Numbered from the stretch's first letter, positions 1 to 8,692 are shown. The stretch: DNA of 24,366 bases from JBGPBY01 sp041481485 (GCA_041481485.1 JBGPBY010000030.1:1-24366), one strand, 5' to 3'. The notes: generated by a model from the sequence alone, not told the origin. Numbers and translations: made by a program.

Positions 1-45
1 CGGCTCACGCCGGTGGCTAAGGAACTGCCGCCACTCCGTGGCTCT
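1..45. repeat. REP-like palindromic repeat, truncated by window edge
   Basis: The sequence opens inside a stem-loop (CGGC, loop TCAC, GCCGGTGG; the first stem bases lie outside the window). A linker and a second small hairpin follow at 28-40 (GCCAC, loop TCC, GTGGC). The same two-hairpin unit recurs in this orientation at 20650-20698 and in reverse complement at 20513-20562, so this is one member of a dispersed family. The match to the reverse complement of 20513-20557 is nearly base for base. No gene lies inside it. Confidence 0.8.
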
Positions 46-93
46 ATATGGATGCTATACTCCGCGCACTTAAGTCCCACGCAAGCATGCACT

Positions 94-204
94 CGACCCG
101 TTGGCTCCACGATCCAGGCTTCGGCGCTTGTTAACGAAGCGTACCTGAGCTGGTGGATGCTTGGCTGATACAGTGGCTTCACCGAACTCAAAAGGTGGTA
201 CAGC
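94..204 (+). pseudogene. Decayed ECF sigma factor (TIGR02999-type) remnant
   Basis: Reading from 94, the translation RPVGSTIQASALVNEAYL matches RPGHTLQASALVNEAYL of the intact sigma factor encoded at 3292-3870. One base is missing near 149; restoring it gives LVDA, again as in the intact protein. From 109 to 156 the two DNAs differ almost only at synonymous third positions (40 of 51 aligned bases identical, with one conservative L/I change). At 174-192 the sequence resembles the sigma C-terminus WLHREL, again with one base missing. The middle of the gene and its 5' part are absent. It ends at the kinase start, where ATGA could be an ancestral stop/start overlap (inference). It looks like a diverged paralogue that was once under selection and is now dead. 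Confidence 0.75.
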
Positions 205-3060
205 ATGAAAGCGGCACGATGGCGTCAAATCGAGAGCCTGTACAACCAGGCCGTGCAAATGGACGAGACGCAACGAACGGCATTTCTTCGTGGGTCCTGC
301 GGCGGCGATGAGGATCTGCAGCGCGACCTGGAAGAACTGCTTGCGGAGGAGCCGCAGGCGGCAAGCTTTCTGGAATGTGCAGCCATAAAGGAAATCGCTC
401 ACGAGTTCGCTGCAACAATGGAGCCGCCCCGGCCATCGTGGATCGGTCGACAGATCGGTAACTATGAATTTCTGTCGCTGGTAGGCGTGGGGGGCATGGG
501 CGAAGTCTATCGAGCGCACGATTCAAAGCTGAAACGTGACGTTGCCATTAAGGTCCTTCCCGACGAGTTTTTAAGCGAACCGGATCGGGTCAGCCGCTTT
601 CAGCGGGAAGCCCAACTCCTCGCCTCCTTGAATCATCCCAACATTGCTGCAATCTACGATCTCGAAGAGGCCGACGGACACCGCTTCCTCATCCTTGAAC
701 TGGTCGAAGGCGAAACGCTCGCGAATCGAATCAAGCACGGGCTGGTCCCGGTGGAAGACGCGTTGAAGATTGCTCTCCAGACCGCGGAAGCGCTGGAAGC
801 CGCCCACGAAAAAAATGTCATTCACCGCGACCTCAAACCAGCGAACATCAAGATCACGCCCGAGGGAAAGGTGAAGGTGCTCGACTTCGGCCTGGCAAAG
901 GCGCTTCTGGGCGCCAACGGTTCCGACCTGCCGAACTCCCAAACCGTGAGCATCACCGGAACGCAGCAGGGCGTCATCCTGGGCCCTGCGGCGTACATGT
1001 CGCCCGAGCAGGCGCGCGGTCAAGCCGTGGACAGACGTACAGATGTGTGGGCGTTCGGTTGCGTGCTATACGAGATGCTGACAGGACGACCGGCGTTCAA
1101 CGGCGAAGGGGCATCGGATATTCTGGCATCGGTTTTGAAGTCGGAGCCGGATTGGGACCGTCTGCCCGGAGATACGCCTGCCTCGATCCGCCGGTTGTTG
1201 CGGCGATGCCTGCGGAAGGATCGAAACCGCCGGCTGCAAACCCTGGGCGATGCGCGGATTGAAATCGAAGAAACGGGCACGGAGCCTGAACTCGCGGGAC
1301 CGGCCACCATGCCTGCTGCGCCGCGCCGGCGCCAGGTTCTCAGGTGGATCGCCGCGGGCACAGGAGTTGCCGCGCTAAACGGGCTTGGACTGTGGTATTT
1401 CCGCAGGCCACCGGAAGAGCTCGAGTCGCTCGTGTGGGGCGTCGACACGCCCCCGACACCCGATCCAATGTCTTTCGCCCTTTCACCCGACGGGCGGAGA
1501 CTCGTGTTCGTCGCAGGAGATAACGAACCCCAACTCTGGTTACAGCCGCTCGACAGTATTAATCCAGCGCAACCGCTTGCGGGAACCGAAGGGGCCACCT
1601 CTCCCTTCTGGAAACCAGACAGTCAGTCGATCGCTTTTTTCGCCCGCGGAAAACTGAAGCGCATCGATGTTGGTGGCCGTGTCGCCTCTCCGCAGATCCT
1701 TGCAAGCATGAATGTCCTATTGAGTCGTGGCGGCGCCTGGAGCCCGGACGGCTTCATCCTGTTTCCACGAGATGCCATCAGCGCGTTGTCGCGCGTGCAG
1801 GATTCTCCTGGAGGCAAACTCGAACCGGTCACAACGCTGGAGGCGGGTCACTCGAGACACAGTTTTCCCTGTTTCCTGCCCGGCGGCCGTCAATTCCTGT
1901 TCTTCGTTCAGGGACCCGCGGAAGTCCAGGGGATCTACATCGGCTCGGTGATGGACCCTACGAAGATCGAACGAGTCGTTGCCTCCGAGTCCGCCGGCGC
2001 CTATTTAGATCCCGGCTGGCTCCTGTTCGTCAGTCAGAAAGCTCTTGTGGCGCGTCGGTTCGACCTGGCGACCAACAAGGCCAGCGGCGCTACGGTGGAA
2101 TTTGCGGCTCCCGTTGGCCTTGAGGGAGGGGCGGGCGCGTTTTCAGTTTCGGCAACAGGACGGGTGGCCTATCGCGCTCCCGTCGCTGGGGGGCGGCAAC
2201 TGAGATGGTTTGACCGGGACAAAAACTTATTGGACGCGTTCGACTCGCAGGACAAAAGCGATATGGCAAGCCCTGCGGTTTCCCCAGAAGGCCGCCGAGT
2301 GGCGGTGCGTCGCAGAGGGGCCTGGATTCTCGATCTCGCTCTTCAGCCGCTCGCGTCCGGCAACAGTGGTGGCTCTCCCATCTGGTCATCGAACGGCAAG
2401 TGGATCGCGTTCTACAACGGTTTGGGGCTCTTCGTGAAGCCGTCCTTGGAGAAGGGAGAACAGACCCTGATCGTGGGTCCGCCAGAGTTCAAGGCTCCAT
2501 GCGATTGGTACGAGGACTCGCTTCTTTATTTCAAAGTCGACTCTAAGACTGGATTGAGGAGCCTCTGGGTGCAGCAGGTGTCCGAGCAAGATGGCAAGCC
2601 AGTAGGGGGACCCAAAGAGTTTCTAAATCACGATTGGGATGAATTCAACGGACGGTTTTCGCCGAGCGGGCTCTTTGTCGCATATCAATCGAACGAATCA
2701 AAAACCCTTGAGATCAATGTGGTTCCGTTTTCAGGAAAAGGCAATCGGGTGCAGGTTTCTACAGGAGGCGGGATTTGGCCACGATGGAGCCCCGACGGCA
2801 CGGAACTTTACTATCTCAGGCTGGATGGAATGCTGGTGTCTGTCTCACTAACCGTGAAGGGCACAGAAATCGAGCGCGGCGCCACGCGTGATGTGCTCCG
2901 GCCGCCAATCGTGGGATTCAACGCAGACGTCCATACGGGTTACGATGTGGCTCTCAAAGGAGATCGGCGCGGGCAGTTTTTGATCATCGGCCCCGTCCAA
3001 AAGTCCGTCACTTCTCGCATCACACTCGTCCAGCACTGGAAACCACCGACGACGGCCTGA
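205..3060 (+). CDS. Membrane serine/threonine protein kinase with C-terminal PD40/WD40-like propeller
   Basis: This is a Hanks-type (PknB-like) kinase that phosphorylates Ser/Thr on proteins and is predicted to be anchored in the inner membrane. Visible motifs are the glycine loop GVGGMGEV (94-101), catalytic Lys116 in VAIKVL, Glu135 in REAQLL, HRDLKPANIK with Asp209, DFGLAK (227-232), YMSPEQ (about 264-269) and DVWAFGCVLYEMLTG. A short N-terminal helical region (1-75) precedes the kinase. A hydrophobic segment at about 378-399, flanked by Arg clusters, is the likely membrane span. Residues 405-950 hold repeated PD40-type blades (for example FALSPDGRRLVF, RWSPDGTELYYL), which are expected outside the cytoplasm. 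The start at 205 has an AAGGTGG ribosome site six bases upstream. This architecture is common in Acidobacteriota, usually directly after an ECF sigma gene; here only a sigma relic precedes it. The signal sensed is unknown. Confidence 0.93.
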   Translation: MKAARWRQIESLYNQAVQMDETQRTAFLRGSCGGDEDLQRDLEELLAEEPQAASFLECAAIKEIAHEFAATMEPPRPSWIGRQIGNYEFLSLVGVGGMGEVYRAHDSKLKRDVAIKVLPDEFLSEPDRVSRFQREAQLLASLNHPNIAAIYDLEEADGHRFLILELVEGETLANRIKHGLVPVEDALKIALQTAEALEAAHEKNVIHRDLKPANIKITPEGKVKVLDFGLAKALLGANGSDLPNSQTVSITGTQQGVILGPAAYMSPEQARGQAVDRRTDVWAFGCVLYEMLTGRPAFNGEGASDILASVLKSEPDWDRLPGDTPASIRRLLRRCLRKDRNRRLQTLGDARIEIEETGTEPELAGPATMPAAPRRRQVLRWIAAGTGVAALNGLGLWYFRRPPEELESLVWGVDTPPTPDPMSFALSPDGRRLVFVAGDNEPQLWLQPLDSINPAQPLAGTEGATSPFWKPDSQSIAFFARGKLKRIDVGGRVASPQILASMNVLLSRGGAWSPDGFILFPRDAISALSRVQDSPGGKLEPVTTLEAGHSRHSFPCFLPGGRQFLFFVQGPAEVQGIYIGSVMDPTKIERVVASESAGAYLDPGWLLFVSQKALVARRFDLATNKASGATVEFAAPVGLEGGAGAFSVSATGRVAYRAPVAGGRQLRWFDRDKNLLDAFDSQDKSDMASPAVSPEGRRVAVRRRGAWILDLALQPLASGNSGGSPIWSSNGKWIAFYNGLGLFVKPSLEKGEQTLIVGPPEFKAPCDWYEDSLLYFKVDSKTGLRSLWVQQVSEQDGKPVGGPKEFLNHDWDEFNGRFSPSGLFVAYQSNESKTLEINVVPFSGKGNRVQVSTGGGIWPRWSPDGTELYYLRLDGMLVSVSLTVKGTEIERGATRDVLRPPIVGFNADVHTGYDVALKGDRRGQFLIIGPVQKSVTSRITLVQHWKPPTTA

Positions 3061-3062
3061 AG

Positions 3063-3244
3063 CCAGCGCGCATTTCTCACCGGTTGCCTGCTGCAACGGC
3101 CGATACGCTCGCCCAGACTGCGTTGCGCTCGGTCGACCACCTCGACGTATTGTCGAGTACGCCTGCGGCGGCCTCGGTCGCGCGCCTTGTCTGGACGGCG
3201 TCTCGACCGTTTCGCGACGGCAACCGGTGAGAAATGCGCGCTGG
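3063..3244. repeat. 182-bp element with perfect 26-bp terminal inverted repeats (MITE-like)
   Basis: The left arm (3063-3088) and right arm (3219-3244) are exact reverse complements over 26 bases, each containing CATTTCTCACCGG or its complement. The 130-bp interior is GC-rich and partly self-complementary: CTCGAC and GTCGAG form a small hairpin near 3150, and CCAGAC at about 3114 faces GTCTGG at about 3189. The whole unit could fold as one long cruciform or RNA hairpin. It fills the gap between the convergent kinase and sigma genes, starting two bases after the kinase stop. No coding potential and no clear target-site duplication were seen. It could be a non-autonomous mobile element, and it may also act as a two-way transcription barrier (inference). 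Confidence 0.75.
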
Positions 3245-3291
3245 GGACGTTTAGCGAAATGTAGCCGATTTGCTCCGCCACCTTGACGGTT

Positions 3292-3870
3292 TTACGCCGT
3301 CGCATCCTTACGAAGTTCCCGGTGCAGCCACGTTTTGGCGAGTCTCCAATCCCGCAGGACGGTTTCGGGAGAAACTTTCAACACTTCGGCTGTCTCCTCC
3401 ACAGTCAAGCCGGCAAAAAAGCGCAACTCGACAACACGTACTCTTCGCGGGTCGACTTCTCCAAGCGCGTTCAGAGCATCGTCCAGGGCCATCAGGTTTG
3501 TGGAGTGTGCCGCAGCGACGTCCAGAGCCTCATTGAGCCTTACCGGGCGGATGCCAGCGCCACGCTTTTGGTAGTGACGACGACGCCCGAAATCCACCAG
3601 AATGCGTCGCATCAATTGAGCTGCCACGCCGAAGAAGTGGGCGCGGTTCTGCCACTGCATCCGCCGGACGTCCACCAGCCTTAAGTAGGCTTCATTGACC
3701 AGCGCTGACGCCTGGAGCGTGTGGCCCGGACGCTCTCCTGCCATGTAGTGACGCGCCATCCGATGCAACTCGCGGTAAACCAGGGGAAGGAATTGGTCCA
3801 GTGCCTGTTCGTTGCCTTCACCCCACGCCAACAGGAGTTCCGTTAGCTTTGGCGATGCGGGTGTCTTCAT
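3292..3870 (-). CDS. ECF-type RNA polymerase sigma factor (TIGR02999 / Sig70_X6-like)
   Basis: This is an alternative sigma factor of about 192 residues that would direct RNA polymerase to a special promoter set. Region 2 lies at about residues 10-95 (LPLVYRELHRMARHYMAGERPGHTLQASALVNEAYLRLVD, then FFGVAAQLMRRILVDFGRRR), and region 4 with its helix-turn-helix at about 130-185 (RVVELRFFAGLTVEETAEVLKVSPETVLRDWRLAKTWLHREL). The GHTLQ.(T/S)ALV.EAYLRL signature is typical of the TIGR02999 group. The frame stays open upstream to 4074, but the start at 3870 is preferred: it gives the family's usual length and has GGAGG just upstream. The gene is convergent with the kinase and divergent from the TonB receptor. 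No anti-sigma gene is adjacent, and in this group the associated kinase is often thought to be the regulator (inference). Confidence 0.92.
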   Translation of the reverse strand: MKTPASPKLTELLLAWGEGNEQALDQFLPLVYRELHRMARHYMAGERPGHTLQASALVNEAYLRLVDVRRMQWQNRAHFFGVAAQLMRRILVDFGRRRHYQKRGAGIRPVRLNEALDVAAAHSTNLMALDDALNALGEVDPRRVRVVELRFFAGLTVEETAEVLKVSPETVLRDWRLAKTWLHRELRKDATA

Positions 3871-3910
3871 CTGCCTCCGTTTGCTGTGATTCAGGATTGC
3901 GGTGCCGGGC

Positions 3911-3919
3911 AGTATAACA
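3911..3919 (-). promoter_or_regulatory. Predicted extended -10 promoter for the ECF sigma gene
   Basis: On the minus strand the bases read TG, one base, then TATACT. This is an extended -10 element about 41 bases upstream of the sigma start codon, which would give a leader of about 35 bases. No convincing -35 hexamer was found at the usual distance, as is often true of extended -10 promoters. The divergent TonB-receptor promoter should lie in the same 183-bp gap but was not recognised. Confidence 0.45.
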
Positions 3920-4053
3920 TTCAGCGAAATCCTGTCCTGTCCCCGCTGAACCGGGCGATATCCAGAAATATTTTTTGTTCGTTGCTGCCTTTCCACGCCG
4001 TTCACGCTTTTCCCAGTGAAAGACAATTCCGGGCAACCGAAAGGACGGGCGCT

Positions 4054-7000
4054 ATGACCAACGATAGAAATCACATCTTAAAAACGGCAGCATCGTCGCT
4101 ACTGGCGTGGGCTTTCCTCCTGACCTTTATTCCCATCACCGTGCCACGCCTGCTCCATGGCCAAGTCCTCTATGTCTCGATCGCGGGCACCATTACAGAT
4201 CAGGCGCGCACAAGCATTGAGAAGGCCAGAGTCGAAGCACTGAACGTCGATACTGGGGCCTCGCAGGTTGCGGCCACGGATGAACGAGGGAGTTACGTTT
4301 TGAGCAACCTTATGGTGGGCACTTACAAAGTGACGATTACGGCCACGTCCTTCGGAACTCAGGTATACGAGAAAGTGAAGGTCGCCGCGAATACGCTCCG
4401 CCTGGATGTGCGGCTGCGGGCCTCGGGATCCACGGATACTTCACCCATCGGCGGACCCGGGGAGGTTCTTCGAACCGACCGTTCCGACGTCAGCTTCACT
4501 CAGACTTCACGGCTCATTAATGACCTGCCGCTTACAGGGAGCGTCAGTCGCAATTACCAGAGCTTGATGTCGCTGATACCCGGTGCGGTTAGTCAGGGTG
4601 AACTGGGAGGCCAGGCTGAGAACCCTCAGCGGTCCACTTCGTTCAATGTCAACGGCGTCTCGCGGTTGCAGAACAATACAAGAATCGATGGCGTTAGCAA
4701 CATTCATCTTTTTTTACCCAATAACGTTGCGTATGTGCCGCCGGCAGAGAGCATTGAGGAGGTGAGTATCGTCACCAACTCCATGGATGCGGAACATGGT
4801 TTCGTGGGCGGAGCTGTTATCCATGTGACGACCAAATCGGGAACGAACAATTTCCACGGCGCACTCTGGGGCTACAACACGAACAGCGCCACTCAAGCAA
4901 GGAACTACTTCCAGACCACGCCAGAAATCCCAAAGAAGATCGTGACTCAGTATGGGTATGCTCTGGGCGGCCCAATCCTGAAGAACAAGCTGTTTTTCTT
5001 CACCGACCTTGAACGCAGCACCGAGCGCGGGACTTCCCGTTTCAACACCGTCAGTCTGGCGCCGGTCAGCCTCAGGCCCAACGCTGGCGGGAATGTCGTT
5101 TTCCCGGCCGCTGCAAATGGTGGCGCAACAATCTACGATCCCGCGTCCAACGCCAATCCGGCGCTGCGAACGCCATTTCCGAATAATACGATTCCGGCAG
5201 ACCGGATCGATCTGGCGGCTTTGGAACTCATCAAACGTTTGCCTGCGCCAACAGGGAATGGATTCAGCAACAACTTCGTCGCAAACGGCGCGACTCCATT
5301 TAACCGCACCCATATCGACACGAAAGTCGACTACATCACAGGCAGTCGGCTCAGGGTGTTCGGGCGCTACAGTATTTCTCCCACCAGTCTTGTGGATCCG
5401 CAATTGTTCGGAGAGGCTGGAGGTCCTGCTCTCAATGGCGGATATCCGGGCGAGGCGCGTGGCCGCACCCAGGTTGCTGGCCTGGGCGGTACGTTTTTCT
5501 TGAGTTCCACTCTCCTGTTCGATGCGAACGCCGGGTTTACAAGGCAGCATCTCGGCGGCGAGAGTTTCGACACCGTTTCCAACTTTGGGTTGGATGTTCT
5601 GAAGATTCCTGGAACCAACGGCACCGATCGCATGCACGCTGGGATTCCTTCTTTTCAGATCAACAACTGGGCGAATCTTGGGAATGACAGCATCATGAGC
5701 CCATTCAGTTACCGGGACAACCAGTACGTTCTGACCGCAAATCTCTCCTGGCTAAAGGGAGCGCACTCGTTCCGCTTTGGTTTGGACGACACGAACCAGC
5801 AATTGAATCACTTCGACCCCCAGGGAGCAACGCAGACGGTGCGGGGCTCGTTCACGTTCAACGGCAACTCGACGAGTCTGCAGAGCGGACCAGCACCGTC
5901 AGACGTCAGGTTCAACAGCTGGGCGGATTTTCTGCTGGGGTTGCCTGCCGTCGCGGGTAAGTTGGACAAAGACATCAATCCGAATGCCGTGTACATGCGG
6001 TCGTATGCTCTTTATGCACGCGATCGCTGGCGGATCTCGCGTCATCTCTCCCTCGACCTTGGTGTCCGATGGGAGAGGTATCCGTTTCCGGACAAGGACA
6101 ACACGGGCGTCAATCGCTTCGATCCGGCAACAGGAAATGTCATTACCGGCGGGCTCGATGATGTGCCGCGGGACACAGGAGCCAAGTCCGGACCTGGCCA
6201 ATTCCTGCCGCGTATAGGCTTGGCTTATCGCCTTGGCGAGAAGACCGTCGTGCGTAGCGGATATGGACAATCTGCCGATCCGAGATCGTTTAAGGACATT
6301 CGAAACGGCATCTATCCGGGCTACTTCAGATCCTGGACCATGCCGCAACAGACCTTCAACGGTGCGACAAACCTTTTCGTTCCTGTTACCACGCTTCGGC
6401 AGGGTTTGATCAACCCGAACGGAACTGCCCCTACCGCGTTCACTGCAGGGATTATCAAGTTGCCGTCCGCTCTAAGCACCACGACGTACCCGGCGGAAGC
6501 GCAGCGCAAGTACATCCAATCCTGGAACCTCACGCTACAACGCGAGCTGCCATGGAATCTCACTGGACAGATCGGCTACATCGGAACGCGCGCGGTCGGG
6601 CAGATGGGGAGTATCAACATTAATGCCGCAGCACCCGGGACGGGTAATGCCGGGCGTGCCCTGGCTGCCTTAGGATTGACAGCAAGCATCTTCTCGATCC
6701 AGCCCTATAAAACCGCGACCTACGATGGCTTGCAAGCGGAACTCACTCGCCGGTGGGCGAGCTCGACCTTTGGAGCGGCTTATACGTTTTCGAAAGCGAT
6801 CAACTATGCAGACGATGGCGCAGGACCAAGGATCCAATACTATCCGGAAGCGCACCGCAATCGAGGTCCCGCGAGTTATGACCGCAGACACAACCTGCAA
6901 TTGTACGGAGTCTGGGACCTGCCGTTTGGCCGTGGGCAGCGTTGGGCCAGTAGCGGTCTCGCCGGGACGTTGCTGGGAGGGTTCCAGCTGAACGGAGTTG

Positions 7001-7443
7001 TTGCCGTCACCAGCGGCGCGCCAATTAGCATCATTCAAGGCAGTGCCGGGAATCTGAGTGCTTCGGGGAGCGGCCAGTATCCGGACCAGGTTAAGCCTGA
7101 GGTGGCGATCATGGGCGGCATCGGTCCGGGTAATCCGTACTTCGACACCAAGGCTTACGCGCCAGTGAATATTCCTGCCGGGCAAACACAGCGCTTTGGA
7201 AACGCCGGGAGAAATAACATTTATGGGCCGGGCTTCTTTAACGCCGATCTTGGATTGTTTCGGACTTTCTCATTGACCGAGCGCCTGAAGCTACAAGTGC
7301 GCACCGAGGCCTTGAACGCGCTGAACCATCCCAATTTCGCCAATCCCGGAGGCGATGTCTCCAATGCAGGATCGTTCGGCTTTGTCACCTCAACCGTCGG
7401 CCAGGGGCGCGTTCTCCGCTTTGCGGCACGAGTGTCCTTCTAA
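4054..7443 (+). CDS. Oar-like TonB-dependent outer-membrane receptor with carboxypeptidase-regulatory domain
   Basis: This is a 1129-residue outer-membrane beta-barrel that probably imports a large or polymeric substrate using TonB energy. An N-terminal signal (hydrophobic SSLLAWAFLLTFIPITV, cut near LLHGQ) is followed by a carboxypeptidase-regulatory/CnaB-like fold at about 39-122 (SIAGTITDQARTSIEKARVE ... GSYVLSNLMVGTYKVTI). The plug domain lies at about 130-270 (GVSNIHLFL, GGAVIHVTTKSGTNNFHG) and the barrel fills the rest. GGPILKNKLFFFTDLERS is a hallmark of the large acidobacterial family. The protein ends RFAARVSF, with the terminal Phe used by the barrel-assembly machinery. The start at 4054 has AAGGA eight bases upstream; the longer open frame from 3886 would spoil the signal peptide. 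It is divergent from the ECF sigma gene. The substrate cannot be told from sequence. Confidence 0.92.
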   Translation: MTNDRNHILKTAASSLLAWAFLLTFIPITVPRLLHGQVLYVSIAGTITDQARTSIEKARVEALNVDTGASQVAATDERGSYVLSNLMVGTYKVTITATSFGTQVYEKVKVAANTLRLDVRLRASGSTDTSPIGGPGEVLRTDRSDVSFTQTSRLINDLPLTGSVSRNYQSLMSLIPGAVSQGELGGQAENPQRSTSFNVNGVSRLQNNTRIDGVSNIHLFLPNNVAYVPPAESIEEVSIVTNSMDAEHGFVGGAVIHVTTKSGTNNFHGALWGYNTNSATQARNYFQTTPEIPKKIVTQYGYALGGPILKNKLFFFTDLERSTERGTSRFNTVSLAPVSLRPNAGGNVVFPAAANGGATIYDPASNANPALRTPFPNNTIPADRIDLAALELIKRLPAPTGNGFSNNFVANGATPFNRTHIDTKVDYITGSRLRVFGRYSISPTSLVDPQLFGEAGGPALNGGYPGEARGRTQVAGLGGTFFLSSTLLFDANAGFTRQHLGGESFDTVSNFGLDVLKIPGTNGTDRMHAGIPSFQINNWANLGNDSIMSPFSYRDNQYVLTANLSWLKGAHSFRFGLDDTNQQLNHFDPQGATQTVRGSFTFNGNSTSLQSGPAPSDVRFNSWADFLLGLPAVAGKLDKDINPNAVYMRSYALYARDRWRISRHLSLDLGVRWERYPFPDKDNTGVNRFDPATGNVITGGLDDVPRDTGAKSGPGQFLPRIGLAYRLGEKTVVRSGYGQSADPRSFKDIRNGIYPGYFRSWTMPQQTFNGATNLFVPVTTLRQGLINPNGTAPTAFTAGIIKLPSALSTTTYPAEAQRKYIQSWNLTLQRELPWNLTGQIGYIGTRAVGQMGSININAAAPGTGNAGRALAALGLTASIFSIQPYKTATYDGLQAELTRRWASSTFGAAYTFSKAINYADDGAGPRIQYYPEAHRNRGPASYDRRHNLQLYGVWDLPFGRGQRWASSGLAGTLLGGFQLNGVVAVTSGAPISIIQGSAGNLSASGSGQYPDQVKPEVAIMGGIGPGNPYFDTKAYAPVNIPAGQTQRFGNAGRNNIYGPGFFNADLGLFRTFSLTERLKLQVRTEALNALNHPNFANPGGDVSNAGSFGFVTSTVGQGRVLRFAARVSF

Positions 7444-7547
7444 GGATAGGTTCCGGATGAAAGTTTGCGGTATCGATTTTCAGGAGACAGGACACGAACG
7501 ATCTTTGTCCCCCAACGGAGAGTTTCGCTGCAGCGCCTCTTTTGGAC

Positions 7548-8645
7548 TTACCCGCGCCGGGCTTCGAAGTCGCGCATGAAACTGACCAGGGCATCCACTC
7601 CCGCTTCGGGAAAAGCGTTATAGATGGACGCACGCATGCCGCCGACCACTCGATGGCCCTTCAGTCCATCGAGGCCTGCGGCGGACGCCTCTTTGTCAAA
7701 AGCTATCTCCAGCTCTTCAGACGGCAATCGGAATGTGACGTTCATCAGGGAACGGCTGCTCTTCCTGGCGGTTCCGCGATAAAACCCGGTTCGATCGATT
7801 TCGAAGTAAAGCTTCGCGGCTTTTCGTTCATTGATAACCTGGATGCCGTGAAGCCCACCCTGAGATCGGAGCCACTTCATGGTGAGCCCGAGAAGGTAAA
7901 TGCCAAATGTATTTGGAGTGTTGTAGAGCGAATCGTTCTTCGCATGTGTCCGGTAATCGAGCATCGTGTGCAACGCGTCCGTAGAGCGCTGCAACAGGTC
8001 TTCACGAATGATCACCACAGTCACGCCGGCCGGTCCGAGATTCTTCTGCGCACCGGCATAAATCAAACCATGGCGCGCAATGTCCATCGGATGGCTGAAT
8101 ATGTCGGACGACGCATCGCTGACCAGAGGAACATCGCCAGTTTCGGGAAGCGATTTCCACTGCGTACCTTCAATGGTGTTGTTGCTCGTCATGTGAACAT
8201 AAGCGGCGTCCGGTGTGAATTCCAATTCACTCGCTTCAGGAATACGGCAGTAATGGTCTGCCTTCGTGGACCCGGTGACATGCACTTTCCCCACACGCCG
8301 GGCTTCCTTTATCGCTTTGTCAGCCCAGGATCCCGTGTCGATATAGTCCGCAGTAGAAGCCGCGCTCAACAGATTCATCGGCACCATCGAGAACTGAAGG
8401 CTGGCACCGCCCTGAAGCATCAGGATTTTGTAGTCTGACGGAATATGCGCCAGTTCGCGCATGTCGGCCATCGCGGTGTGGAGCAGACCTTCGAAGGTTT
8501 CAGAGCGGTGACTGATCTCCATTACCGACATGCCGACTCCAGGCAGTGCCAGAAGATCCCTCTGAGCCTCTTCTAGAACGGGAACCGGAAGAATCGACGG
8601 TCCGGCGGCAAAATTAAAGATACGGGTCACTGCGGTTGTCGTCAT
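7548..8645 (-). CDS. serC: Phosphoserine aminotransferase
   Basis: This is a PLP-dependent class V aminotransferase that converts 3-phosphohydroxypyruvate plus glutamate to phosphoserine, the second step of serine synthesis. The protein begins FNFAAGPSILPVPVLEEAQ and carries MEISHRS, LMLQGGASLQF, TSNNTIEGTQW, SDASSDIFSHPMD and the cofactor lysine in YAGAQKNLGPAG (Lys201). The C-terminal GLKGHRVVGGMRASIYNAFPEAGVDALV is diagnostic. The length, 365 residues, is normal. A GTG at 8651 is in frame, but the ATG at 8645 is better placed: GGAG sits five bases upstream. No serA or serB is adjacent. The gene converges on the TonB receptor across 104 bp with no recognisable terminator, and it diverges from the cyclotransferase gene across only 47 bp. 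Confidence 0.96.
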   Translation of the reverse strand: MTTTAVTRIFNFAAGPSILPVPVLEEAQRDLLALPGVGMSVMEISHRSETFEGLLHTAMADMRELAHIPSDYKILMLQGGASLQFSMVPMNLLSAASTADYIDTGSWADKAIKEARRVGKVHVTGSTKADHYCRIPEASELEFTPDAAYVHMTSNNTIEGTQWKSLPETGDVPLVSDASSDIFSHPMDIARHGLIYAGAQKNLGPAGVTVVIIREDLLQRSTDALHTMLDYRTHAKNDSLYNTPNTFGIYLLGLTMKWLRSQGGLHGIQVINERKAAKLYFEIDRTGFYRGTARKSSRSLMNVTFRLPSEELEIAFDKEASAAGLDGLKGHRVVGGMRASIYNAFPEAGVDALVSFMRDFEARRG

Positions 8646-8692
8646 TTTCACTCCTGAAATTTCCTGAATCTTAAGAGTACAATGGACACGAA

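Noticed and set aside
2940..3305. Minus-strand frame across the 182-bp repeat
   Set aside because: It is composed of kinase antisense and repeat sequence; the arginine-rich product is an artefact of the palindromic element.
4714..5637. Open frame of 307 codons on the - strand
   Set aside because: It lies wholly inside the TonB-receptor gene, has no domain and has an unnatural composition.
7542..8438. Long open frame of 298 codons on the + strand
   Set aside because: It is antisense to serC, whose motifs are complete; the translation shows no recognisable domain and is a GC-driven shadow.
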